A DNA stretch of 64,000 bases from Helianthus annuus (taxonomy: Eukaryota > Streptophyta > Magnoliopsida > Asterales > Asteraceae), in contig NC_035437.2 of assembly GCF_002127325.2 (NCBI RefSeq), forward strand, positions 159,571,097 through 159,635,096. Reading direction: 5' to 3'. This document shows positions 43,701-54,159 of the stretch, piece by piece. Below the pieces are notes generated by a model. That model was not told the DNA's origin. It saw only the letters and a list, made by a program, of their open reading frames with translations, and made no database searches. Within the stretch, counting starts at the first letter, position 1; every line of letters begins with the position of its first letter. The translations under genes were made by a program, and so were the position numbers.

Positions 43701-46700
43701 TAAGTCGAAAGTATCATGAAAAGCCAAAAAGAGTGCGTTCTCTTAAACTAAATCTACATGTATATTTAAATGAACATATTAGAAAGGCACAAGAATCAGT
43801 AATCAAGGATGATACTGATGTGTGTAAAATGCAACATATAAATTACATCAAATAAGGCATAAAACTAACCCTTTTTAAGTACTAATGTTGGAAAAATAGT
43901 GTTTTTGTCTTTCTTTTGTATTTTCAGGATGAAATGAGCTCAAATTCACAAAAGAAGCAAAAAGACAGCAAATTCTAACACAAATACAAGAAAAGGAATA
44001 AAAGTAGACTGCCCGAACCCTCAACGGCATCCCCCCAAGCAAAGAAGAGAAAACAGAAGCCTGAACACGCCCCGTGCTCAGCCAGCACGGGGCCGTGCCC
44101 AAGAAGCAGCAGAAAAGACAAACCTGTAGAAGCTTCTATTGCCCACCACGGGGCCGTGTCCAGTGAGCACGGGGGCGTGGCGAAAGTACAACAGACGCAT
44201 TAATTGTAATTGCGAATTACAATTAATGAAGAGAGAGAGTGTCAGACGGGCACGGGGCCGTGTCCAGCGGACACGGGGCCGTGCCCAGCCTTCTGTTCAA
44301 CCTATAAATAGGAGTGCTTGGCTTCATTCCAATCCATCCCTTGGCACACCACCTCTCTCACACTTCATCCACCACCCACCACCACCATAACACCATCATC
44401 CACCACCATCATCCATTGTCCATCGTAGAGTGTGTGAGTCGTCTCGGGATCCAAGATTGATCGTAAGAGTTCTTGACAATCAAGGCCATGTTTGCCTAAG
44501 TCTCTTACATCACTTGGTGAAGACAAGTGTTTAGTATAATACTTTTTATTTTTAATCTTTTGCACTTTTTATTTGGTTTTGTATTAATGACTTTAATAAC
44601 TAGTTACTTATGTTGAAGGTGATCTTTCCTTATCGTTTGTCCGTGGTGTCTTGGCATTATTTTACTGTCTATATAAAATAAAAGATTTTCACCATTCATA
44701 TCTCCACGGTCTATATGGAGGTATGTTGGCTACCTGGTCGGGGGTTAAGGAAACGGTTTGGTAAGGGTCTTGCCCTTGTTCAGCGTTTAGAGGTCCTGCA
44801 AGGGACCTGGGTCAAATTTAGTAGGATCTCCTTCAATGCCCATAGGTATTGGATGGCGGGGATCCAAACTCTTTGACCCCCTCATAAGTTAACTACTATT
44901 AATACTATAACCCGGCTATTTAGGACTGTATCCCTGCTGACTCAGACAACTTAGTCGAGGGTAACGTCACCGCCAAAAGCGGGGCTAAATAATTTGCATT
45001 AATAACTTAATTCACTATCTTCCAATAATCCAACCCTTTAGGATTGTATCCTTGCTGACTCAAACTACTGGGTTGAGGGTAACGTCGCCTTCAAAAGAGG
45101 GGCCTCCTACAATAACTAAGATAATCTCTTAAATAAGTGCAAAAGTGCAAAAATAATCAAAGGTTATACTAATACACGAGTCGGATCCAAGTGATTCATC
45201 TTGTCTATCTGTTTTTATTTTATTTTTATTTTTCAGCATTTAGTTAGTTTTTATTTTCTTAGTTTAAAATCATTTTTTCTAACTTTTTGATTTGATTAGA
45301 CGTTGAGGATAAACCGGTATTAAAAGCTCTTGTGTCCTTGGACGACCTCGGTATCTTACCAACACTATACTACGTCCACGATGGGTGCACTTGCCCATAT
45401 GTGTGTTTAGTGTTAGTAAATATCGTGTTTTATAAATTTAAAACTTGGCTAAAGGTGTAAAAAGGGCTTAAATATATATCTAAAATTATATATACACTGA
45501 CACGCATCAATACTGAGAAATTGAAAGGAATGATTAAGGAATTAGAACAAGGAACAGATGGAATTTGGAGATTCCATAAGAAAAGAATGTGGATACCTAA
45601 ATTAGGAAACCTACGCCACCGTATATTAGAAGAAGCCCATAAGTCTAAGTATACAATACATCCTGGAAATGATAAAATGTATCAGGACTTAAGAAAGAAT
45701 TTCTGGCGGATAGGAATGAAGAAAGATATAGCAGCTTATGTTTCTAAGTGTTTAACATGTTCCCAAGTCAAAGCCGAACATCAGAAACCCTCAGGTTTAT
45801 TGCAGCAGTTAGAAATGCCAGTTTGGAAATGGGAATTGATAACAATGGATTTTGTTACCAAATTACCCAAAACAAGAAAAGGTAATGATACAATCTGGGT
45901 GATTGTAGACAGGCTAACTAAGTCTGCTCATTTCCTACCAATGAAGGAAACTTTCAGTATGGGACAATTAGCCAAGCTATATGTAAATGAAATAGTTTCA
46001 TTACATGGAATTCCTTTATCAATTGTTTCTGAGAGGGATAGCCGTTTTACCTCTCATTTTTGGACAAGTTTCCAAAAGGCATGGGAACCAAGTTGAATCT
46101 AAGCACCGCTTATCATCCTTAAACGGACGGACAAAGCGAAAGGACAATTCAGACTATGGAGAATATGCTTAGAGCTTGTGTAATTGATTTCGGAGGTAAT
46201 TGGGACGATCACTTACCGTTAATAGAATTTTGTTATAATAACATCTATCACACAAGTATCAATGCTGCACCATTCGAAGCACTTTATGGACGAACGTGCC
46301 GAACTCCAGTCTGTTGAGCAGAGATCGGAGAAAAGCAATTTTCTGGACCTGAGATAGTTCAAGATACAACCGACAAGATCATTCAAGTCAAGGAACGACT
46401 GAAACCAGCACGTGACCGACAAAAGAGTTATGCTGATAACAGACGAAAGCCATTGGAATTTCAGGTAGGAAACAAAGTGTTATTCAAAGTCTCTCCTTAG
46501 AAAGGAGTAGTAAGATTCATCAAAAGGGGAAAGCTAAGCCCCAGGTATGTTGGACCTTTTGAGATTATTAGAAGAATAGGACCTGTAGCTTATCAGCTAC
46601 AACTACCAGAGGAAATGGCAGGGATACATGATGTATTTCATGTATGTAATCTCAAGAAATGCTTAGCTGATGAATCACTAGTAGTACCTCTTAAGGACAT

Positions 46701-46854
46701 AGAGGTAAATGAACAGTTAAAATTTGTTGAAAGACCTCTACAAATTGAAGACAGGAAAGTCAAGAATCTCAAACACAAAAGATTAGTTCCGGTCAAAGTG
46801 AAATGAGACTCCAATAGAGGACCAGAGTACACTTGGAGCTTGAATCGGAGATGC
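40737..46854 (+). pseudogene. Element E: chromovirus gag-pol, many stops and frameshifts
   Basis: Gag begins at 40737 (Asn-rich, then FSGNEG and LEWWNT), a zinc-knuckle region lies at 41650-41800, and retropepsin (LFDSGANQSL) near 41942. RT ([14 protein letters not shown] to FIDDI near 42935) and RNase H ([24 protein letters not shown]) follow. Integrase ([19 protein letters not shown], then SERDSRF with Glu in the place of the catalytic Asp seen in F) lies at 45521-46300, and a chromodomain-like tail ends GPEYTW. In-frame stops include 41211, 41487, 42518, 42728, 46120, 46315, 46498 and 46804. Single-base frameshifts lie near 41970, 42944, 43207 and 46085. A solo LTR interrupts it at 43816-45509. 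The last nine codons lie at 61874-61897, beyond the Copia/Athila-2 nest. Confidence 0.88.
43816..45509 (+). mobile_element. Solo LTR (about 1.69 kb) inside E pol
   Basis: TGATGTGTGT at the start and ACACGCATCA at the end form the LTR terminal inverted repeat. Flanks read ATAC(T) on both sides, and E's reading frame resumes exactly after one copy is removed. A TATA box (CTATAAATAGG, 44312) precedes a C/A-rich leader, giving plus orientation. A GC-rich cluster of CACGGGGCCGTG palindromes lies at 44066-44285. A roughly 78-bp block containing GAGGGTAACGTC is duplicated at 44911-44988 and 45029-45108. No internal domain. The termini resemble Athila LTRs. Confidence 0.85.
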
Positions 46855-46894
46855 AAAGGTGTTGGGATTGAACCCTATCAGAGGAACAGATAAT

Positions 46895-48620
46895 TGATGT
46901 GTGCTAAACAGACTATAAAATTAACTAAGTTAGACTCTCTAAACTAGACACTACAAAGCTTTAAATTTATAAAACAGACTCTCTAAACCTAAACCACACA
47001 ACCGGCAAGTGTACCGGTCAATGTAGTACAGTCTAAGCAAGTCCGAGTATCGAACCACAGGACTCTATGTATCACGCAAACTAGACTCTGACAGACGCTG
47101 ACAGACACGACTAAGACTTGTTTTAATTGTTTTTGGGGGGGGGGGGTTACGGAAAACTAGGAAATCTATATTAAACTACTAAATTAAACTAAAATTAACT
47201 AATACGAAATAAGACTGAGGACTTTTCTTTATGCGAGAACGAGACCACCTAGACAAGAATCCTGGATTGTTTTTAAGAGATTACCGATTAAGTTAAATGC
47301 ACGAGTTATGGAACCGGGATCGTAAAGTACTAAACCTATTAAGAACCAACGAGGCCCCTCGACCCTTCTCAAGGAGAAACCTGTGGCACTACCTAGGCCG
47401 TTAATTCTACCGGTTATTAGACGCCTTTCCAGTTGTCTAATTATTGTGTAAATACCCTAATGGTGACCTATTCTTTTCCAATCCTAGGTCTAGGGTAGTT
47501 TGAATTAATTAATTTGACTTGATAGACTAATAAGACCGACAGGTAAACCAAGACATAACCTTTCCCAAGGCCTATCTAAAGCAATTCGCCGGGTAAGACC
47601 TACCAATAGCCCCTCACTTTCCAGGTATTAGGACTAGTAGAACACTAAGACTTAGCAAATTATTACCAATTACTTCTAGGGGTTATTGCGCAATTTCACC
47701 CTAAAGAGTTAAGGTTTTCTAACGTGATATAGACACTCACCGAAATCCTAAACCCTAATATGACTCTATGTTGTGATATAGACCGTCACTAAGAATCATA
47801 CGAAGCAAATAATAACAATAAACCAACTCAAAGCATGCATACACATCAAATCATTAAATCAAACCGCTTACTAAACACAAGTAATCCATAACAATCATGC
47901 AAATAACATAAACCGGTAAAAACGTTATATCAATCCATTCATCAAGTCTAGGCGGTTTATAAGTTTAGCCAAGCATGTTCATAAACGAAAACAAATCAAA
48001 GATGTTTAACAAGGAATTCATTGTAACAAGTTTCGTAAGAAAAAGTCACGAATCAAGAACTAGAAAACCCGATTAGATCTTCAAGTCTTCTTCCCCGAAC
48101 TCGTACCGATGATTCCTAGGCTTCAAGATCTTCGAAAAAACTCCAAGAATGCTCAAAAATCGCCCAAGAAGTCCCTCCAGTCGAATTAGGGTTTTTCCAC
48201 ACGTTTTGGATGTTTTTATATGACTTTCCAAAATAACCCTTTACTAAATTCGTAATAATTACCAATCAGAACGTTCTGGCTGGGCGCCAGAAACTCAGGG
48301 ACTTGGTGGTGGGGTGCCACCTTGTTTTTCAGCTCATTTACTAACTTCAGACTCTCGCCAGGTGCCAGAAACTTGCTCAGTGGGTGATGGGGTGCCAAAA
48401 AGTGACTTTTCAGCTTTTAAACTCTATTTAAACTCTTCAACCTTTCCAACATGCTTCAACATTTTAACTCGTTTTACTCAGTTTCTCGCATATTTGAGCA
48501 TCAAGACCTACAAAACACGATTTGATCAATAATATACATATTCTAACGAAAATCAAAACTAAATATAACGAAAACTATACAAACTTTACACGAATAAATG
48601 ATGTATTTTGCAATACATCA
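46895..48620 (-). repeat. 3' LTR of Athila-2
   Basis: TGATGTGTGC...ATACATCA. The sense strand is minus. Near its sense-strand start it holds a duplicated GC-rich block (TGGCACC / GGTGCCAG words, 48276-48400). A G run lies at 47137-47146. It differs from the 5' LTR at, among others, 46929, the G run, about 47277, 47463, 48397, 48427, 48480 and 48490. Confidence 0.93.
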
Positions 48621-50083
48621 AACATCCCCACACTTACTCTTTTTTCGTCCTCGAAAAAAATTATGCAACGGAATCAGAAACAAACAATTACCCGGGCCAA
48701 AAGTATAGGTATAATTAATTAAAACCAAGATTTGCGTTAGCCGCGATTGCGAATATACTTATCCCTTTAAACCCGAATCCAGTCCTAAACCCTTATCATG
48801 TAAATTTAGTTTAAGTGCGGTCAGTCTACCTAGGGTCTCACGCTAGAATCTACAGTCCACCTACTCCCAACTCAAGCTTATAGGACTAAAAGAACGATCA
48901 TTTGACCAATTCCTAACCGTTTTATACCAAGATAAAGAGAGTTTGAAATCAAATCTATATTTTTTCTCATTTTTTTTTCTTTTCTAACTTGCTTTTTTTT
49001 TCTTTTTTCATTCGTGAGACTAGACGATGCTTTCCCTAGCCCAGCGGTATTCCGACTGTAGAGTCACTATCCCCAATCACGGATTACATAGGTTTCGGTA
49101 CTTTTATTCGGCAAGTCGATTTCACACATCCTAGAGGCATTCCGGCTGTAGAGTCGCTATCCCCAACTCGGATTACATAGGCCTGTGTTACTCTCATTTA
49201 GTTTCTAGCTCACTTTTATTCTATTTTTTTTCTTCGAGATATGATAAAAAAACTCTAACTATCTTAGCTTATAACGGCACCCCTTATACTATTTTCGCCG
49301 GTTTTAGTTTCCCATATTTCCCAGGCGAGAACCCACTAGCAGACCGACAATTAAGGTATATTAACTCAAAGGGACTTAGAACCAATACCCGGGCCTATCC
49401 ACATATCCCAAACTAGACGCAAACTCAGTTTATTATAATCTCATATTATTATTATTTGAACCCGAGCAAAAATTCGTCTTTTCTATCATTTTCCGTTTAA
49501 AAATGCAAACTTCTTTTATTTCAAAGACATTTTCTATTTTTTCAATTTTTTTTGGATTTTTCAATTTTTAATTTTTTTTTTAATAAGTTAGACTCGATAT
49601 TTACATGTATCCCATCCCCACACTTAGAGATTGCATTGTCCCTAATGCAAGAACGAGAATACGACTCAACAACTACCTAAAAAATCAAAACTAGAAACGA
49701 AATAAAAAAAAAATAAACAACAACAACAAAAAGGGAAACGACTTAGCTGAGTATGTGAGACTGTCAAAGTGCCAGTCATTTCCACATAAGCCCTCCAATT
49801 CGATACGCGCTCAGCAAACAACTCCTAACCTCGGACACGCGAACGAAAGCGGCTACAACAATCAACCTAAGCAAACAAACACCAAACACTAGCAAAAGAT
49901 AGTATGCAAACAAGCTACTAAGTGTTAGTGCAAGCATCCAACAACCAAAAGTTTAACCATCCCCAAAATCCCAACCAACCTGTTTAACGTATTTAAGTAC
50001 AAACCAACAAACGAGGAACAAAAACAGCATAAAGATAAAAATAAACAAAAGATATAGGCTGTCATCCTCGCTGCATCCTCGCT
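48621..50083 (-). other. Athila-2 3' untranslated region with purine tract
   Basis: About 1.46 kb without a gene. The plus-strand primer tract lies directly against the LTR (sense AAGTGTGGGGATGTT, 48621-48635). A second TGTGGGGATG copy occurs near 49616. A block of about 45 bp containing GTAGAGTC(A/G)CTATCCCC is duplicated at about 49050 and 49140. The rest is T-rich. The equivalent region is missing from Athila-1. Confidence 0.7.
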
Positions 50084-51529
50084 CTAGTCCTCATCACCTG
50101 CATGCGTCCCACTGGGACCTGCCTCAGACGGCTGCCAAGAAGGCGGCGGCGGCACACGAATACCCTGCATAATGGCTCTCATCCCATCCTCCAATCGCCT
50201 CTGACCTGCCACAATATCTGCTAACACCTCCTGCCTAAGCCCACTGATCTGATCATCAACAAACATACGCAACTCATCGAAACCCGCCTGCATAGAATCA
50301 TATAAAGAATCCAAAGTAAGTGGATCGGGTCGCGGCTGCGCTAACGGATACTGCCTAGCAAAAATATCCTGACGAATACGGGGGACATAAGGCCTCTGAC
50401 AACGGGTGGGAACCGCACCCTGCATAGCCTCCGCAGCACCTGAACCAGGCGGAGGCTGAACCTGTGGACCCTCTCGTATTGGCTCCCAAGTAATCGGATC
50501 AGTACGTGCTATAATCGCAGCAGACTGCAAATCCCTAACACTCATCAAGCACGGGTCGGGGCCCTTCTTCATCTTGTCAGCCGGGTACCTCTCAAACACA
50601 CCCAAACTCTCGGCCAACCAAGTAATCAACGGCCCACAGTAAATACGGGCTCCAGCACCACCCCTCCATAACCTCTTGATAGACATAGCAAACACAGTCG
50701 CCAAGTTGACTGGCCTCTGCTCAACCATACACATCAGACAAAATAAGCTCACCTGATTAACCTTGTTGTCTCCCTCTCCTCTACCAACCAGAGTCGCTGC
50801 TAGAATTTTGTGGATATAACGAAGCACTGGATCAGTAATATCACTAGCAACTGCCCCTAAAGCATATGGCACCCTCGATATGGTGCTCCAAAACCTCGCT
50901 AACTCACTCTTCGGAACACAAAACTTACGCTGCTTCGAAACCACCCCCTGCAAACTATTAATAAACTCGGGAGCCCTAACCTCTTCTTCCGTGTAGAACT
51001 GAGTTGCCACTGCAAACTCAGGGATCGTCATCTCATAAGACTTCCTACCCAAGGCAAAGAATACTGCACCTTTTTTGTTAAAATTTCCTAGCTTAAAGTC
51101 GAAAGTCGAGTGAAACTCTATCGTGATTTCCTTGTATTGTCGCGCATCACAATCCAAAATTTTCCTAAATTTCGGTCCCAACAACTGTTCCACCCGAGCC
51201 CTCGCCCCTAAACGATCCAACACCTCCCAATCAATCCTCCTATACGGCAGCAGCTCTGTCGTATACAAAGCACCTAACTTCCGAAACTCCTCTGAGTTCT
51301 GCACAAACTGTAAAAGAGGGCTGTCCAAGATCCTTTGACGTGGACCGTGCGGACGTCCCGGCCCCGTATACTCAATAGCCCTTTTGGAATCCGACTGCTG
51401 CACAACCCGTACCGGTTCCGGTTCATCCTGCTGAACCGGCTCGATCTCCCTACCCACTGAGTCCCCTCGTGGGCGAGTATCCGTGCCTCGTTTCCTGCTA
51501 GCCCGAGTCGAAGTTCCAGCACCTGGCAT
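50084..51529 (-). CDS. Athila-2 envelope-position ORF (ATHILA ORF family)
   Basis: 481 codons from ATG 51529 (MPGAGTS), chosen because a TTGTTTTGCAG acceptor ends two bases upstream, as in Athila-1; the longer frame start lies upstream of this acceptor. Basic/Glu-rich N-terminus, central conserved domain (LGPKFR, EITIEFHSTF, FALGRKSYEMTIPEFAVA, LMCMVEQRPVNLA), then a Pro/Gln-rich part and a C-terminal stretch predicted by eye to be helical (residues about 410-460). No obvious signal peptide or transmembrane segment. Likely expressed from a spliced subgenomic RNA. Function in the element is unknown; an envelope role is only suggested by position. The frame is intact. Confidence 0.82.
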   Translation of the reverse strand: MPGAGTSTRASRKRGTDTRPRGDSVGREIEPVQQDEPEPVRVVQQSDSKRAIEYTGPGRPHGPRQRILDSPLLQFVQNSEEFRKLGALYTTELLPYRRIDWEVLDRLGARARVEQLLGPKFRKILDCDARQYKEITIEFHSTFDFKLGNFNKKGAVFFALGRKSYEMTIPEFAVATQFYTEEEVRAPEFINSLQGVVSKQRKFCVPKSELARFWSTISRVPYALGAVASDITDPVLRYIHKILAATLVGRGEGDNKVNQVSLFCLMCMVEQRPVNLATVFAMSIKRLWRGGAGARIYCGPLITWLAESLGVFERYPADKMKKGPDPCLMSVRDLQSAAIIARTDPITWEPIREGPQVQPPPGSGAAEAMQGAVPTRCQRPYVPRIRQDIFARQYPLAQPRPDPLTLDSLYDSMQAGFDELRMFVDDQISGLRQEVLADIVAGQRRLEDGMRAIMQGIRVPPPPSWQPSEAGPSGTHAGDED

Positions 51530-51532
51530 TCT

Positions 51533-53610
51533 GCAAAACAATTCAAGTATGACAAGACAAAGAAAAGCAGAATATTAGTCACGAACTATTTTGGTATTTC
51601 CTTTTTTTTTATTTTTTTTATATATATATAATATACAAAAATAACGGCCGTATAGCATTACGTTCGCGGCCGTAGTTTAGAATCTAAGTGATATTAAAGC
51701 GACGTTTTGCAATTCCTTTTTTAAACATAAACCGAAGCTCGCCCGAATGGAGATTGAGTACGGGCGAGTGGTATCAAAATTCAAGTAAGCAAAAGACGCA
51801 ATAAGACACTAAGACGACTCCAACACAATTAAAACGACACTAAAGACCCTAAACTAACCATTCAACTAGACTCGATCTAACTTAGACGCAAATTACATAA
51901 ATTACAAACTAATACCTTCTCCCGGCACTTTACTTGCCCTCAAGTAAACCCAAGTGCCTCCCAAAACGACATCGACATCCAAACTTGCTTAAATTCAGCC
52001 ATGTAATAGTTTAAGACAAATTTTAGCATTGAACAATTCTGCCTAGCTAAAGTAGGTTTCATTCTTTGCAAAAAGTTCGATTCAAAAATGCAAGTTTCGC
52101 GCTTTAGACGCCAATGGACTACCAAACCAGACCAAATTCAGCAATTCAAGTTCCAACCCAACCCGCACATCATCGACATCCCAAAACCAAACCACAATGG
52201 AAAGCGACATTGAGTGTAAACCGGTGAAAGTTGAAAAACTTATATTTTGCATTAGCGAAACGGGTTAAAACAGTGACTAAATCTGATTTTTATGTCCAAA
52301 AATTTACCCATCCGAATCCCCACAATCAATGTTATCAAACCTGAGTTTAAAACATGACCGACATGTCGAGCACACCCCAAACCGAGCCACCCGCAACCTG
52401 CAAATGCCAATATTCTCGACCCATTCCCACGCCGCAAATTCATATAATCACTACATCAATTGAAACACTAGACTCAAGGAAACCCGAACCCTAAGATTAT
52501 CACTAACTAAATAAAAACTAAAGTCTAAGACTCAAAATACAAACAAAATACATGGGACATACCTTGGGTTTGTAAGAACCACGAAGATTAGAGAAACTGC
52601 TCGGTTAGTGTCGGTTGTGATGAAGATTGGGGAGGAAGAGGGTTAACTGTGGTGATGGAGGTGAGAGAGGGTGGCCGGCGGTGGAGAGGGAGTGTGTGGT
52701 CGGTGGCGGGTGTAGAAGGTGAGGGAGGAAGAGGGTTGTGGCCGGCGGTTAGTTGAGCGGCGGCGGTTAGGTGAGCGGGGAAAGTGAAGGGTGGTCGGCT
52801 GCGGTAGAAGTGGTGACCGGGAGGAAGAAGGAGAAGGGTTGTTGCGGCGGTTGGGAGTTGAACGGTGGGGAGGTCGGCGGTGGTAAGGAGAGGAGGAGGA
52901 GCTGACGGTCAGCAGTAAGGAGGAGAAGGTAAAGGGGGTATGCGATTGGGGAAGGAGGGAAGTAAATGGGCTCTGGCTGGGTTACGGGTAAAGGGGCTCT
53001 TGTTTAGTTTGTAATTTGTGGGGTTTGAAAAAAAATAAAGTGACAGATGGGGTTTATGGCGGGGTGCGAAGAAGTGCATGTGGTTTGTGGCGGGGTGCCA
53101 TCACGTTGAAGGTTTCCGAAAATTTTGAAAGAGTGATGTTTGTTGTATTGGGTGGCGGCCCGGTAGAAATGGAACAGGTGGGTGGCGGCCGCCACCACGA
53201 TGAAACCTTTCGAAAAAAATAAATTCAAAGTGGTGACTACATGTGGTTTCTGGCACCCCGCTAAAAACACATTAGATGGGTGGCGGCCCGCCAAACCGAG
53301 ATGAAGTTTCGAATTTTTTTTTTTTTTACATAAACCCAAAATGTCCTTTTTATGCCTTAGAAAAATGGTGTTTTATTTCCCAAACCGTTCAACAACCAAC
53401 AAATTTTTTTTCTAACACTAAAAACTCACTTGGAATGTTGTTTCCTTCGTAAACTCCTGCAAATCCTCGGTAGTGTACTCCTGCAAATGACTCAAGATAA
53501 AAACAAGGACCCGAAAAACTAGCAAAAACGACCGTTAGTTACCAAAAATACGAAAAATAAACGACGATACAAACGGTACAAAATATACACTTGGGCTTTC
53601 ACCCGAAACA
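51533..53610 (-). other. Athila-2 spacer between pol and the env-position ORF
   Basis: About 2.1 kb, non-coding. At the sense 3' end is the splice acceptor (51531-51533). The plus strand at 52620-52960 is very G-rich (GGCGGTGG, GAGGAAG repeats). Two GGGTGGCGGC(C) blocks lie at about 53148 and 53178. The short ORFs here are compositionally biased. Confidence 0.55.
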
Positions 53611-54159
53611 CTAGTTGGCGGCTTTTGGTGGGATTTCGAGAGGAGTTTCCTCCCTCTCATCCTTGTTTATCGCTCCTCCAATGTAGTGTTTCAAACGATG
53701 GCCGTTCACCTTCCAACTACGGCCGTCCGACTCATCCATAATCTCCACCGCTCCATACGGAAACACGTAATGAACCATATACGGTCCCGACCACTTTGAT
53801 TTCAATTTACCCGCAAAAAGCTTCAACCTTGAGTTGTAAAGAAGCACTTTGTCGCCTTTGCTAAACTCCTTCACTTTCCGTAGCTTCTTATCATGTAACA
53901 ACTTCGTTTTCTCTTTGATTCCTAACGATCGAGCATACGCCGTATCCCGAAGCTCCTCAAGCTCATGAATTTGAAAGAATCGTTTCCTAGCGGCTTCGGT
54001 CATGTCTAAGTTAACGGATTTCAATGCCCAAAGCGCTCTATGCTCTAACTCGACAGGAAGGTGGCAAGCTTTACCATAGACGATCATAAATGGTGTGGTT
54101 CCTAAAGGTGTCTTGTAGGCGGTTCTAAACGCCCACAATGCATCGTCTAGCTTGTCGGA
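53611..54159 (-). CDS. Athila-2 integrase C-terminal part after premature stop
   Basis: Same frame as the gag-pol ORF, downstream of the TGA at 54162-54160. It contains FRTAYKTPLGTTPFMIVYGK and the basic C-terminal domain (KVLLYNSRLKLFAGKLKSKW, WKVNGHRLKHYI). Athila-1 has Trp at the stop position and the same flanking residues, so this is a single G-to-A change. It would be translated only by read-through. Confidence 0.88.
   Translation of the reverse strand, partial: SDKLDDALWAFRTAYKTPLGTTPFMIVYGKACHLPVELEHRALWALKSVNLDMTEAARKRFFQIHELEELRDTAYARSLGIKEKTKLLHDKKLRKVKEFSKGDKVLLYNSRLKLFAGKLKSKWSGPYMVHYVFPYGAVEIMDESDGRSWKVNGHRLKHYIGGAINKDEREETPLEIPPKAAN

Noticed and set aside
43811..45514. A clean 5-bp duplication GATAC for the solo LTR in E
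   Set aside because: The right flank is ATACT, so only ATAC (or ATACT with the first T of the LTR shared) can be supported; I report 4-5 bp.
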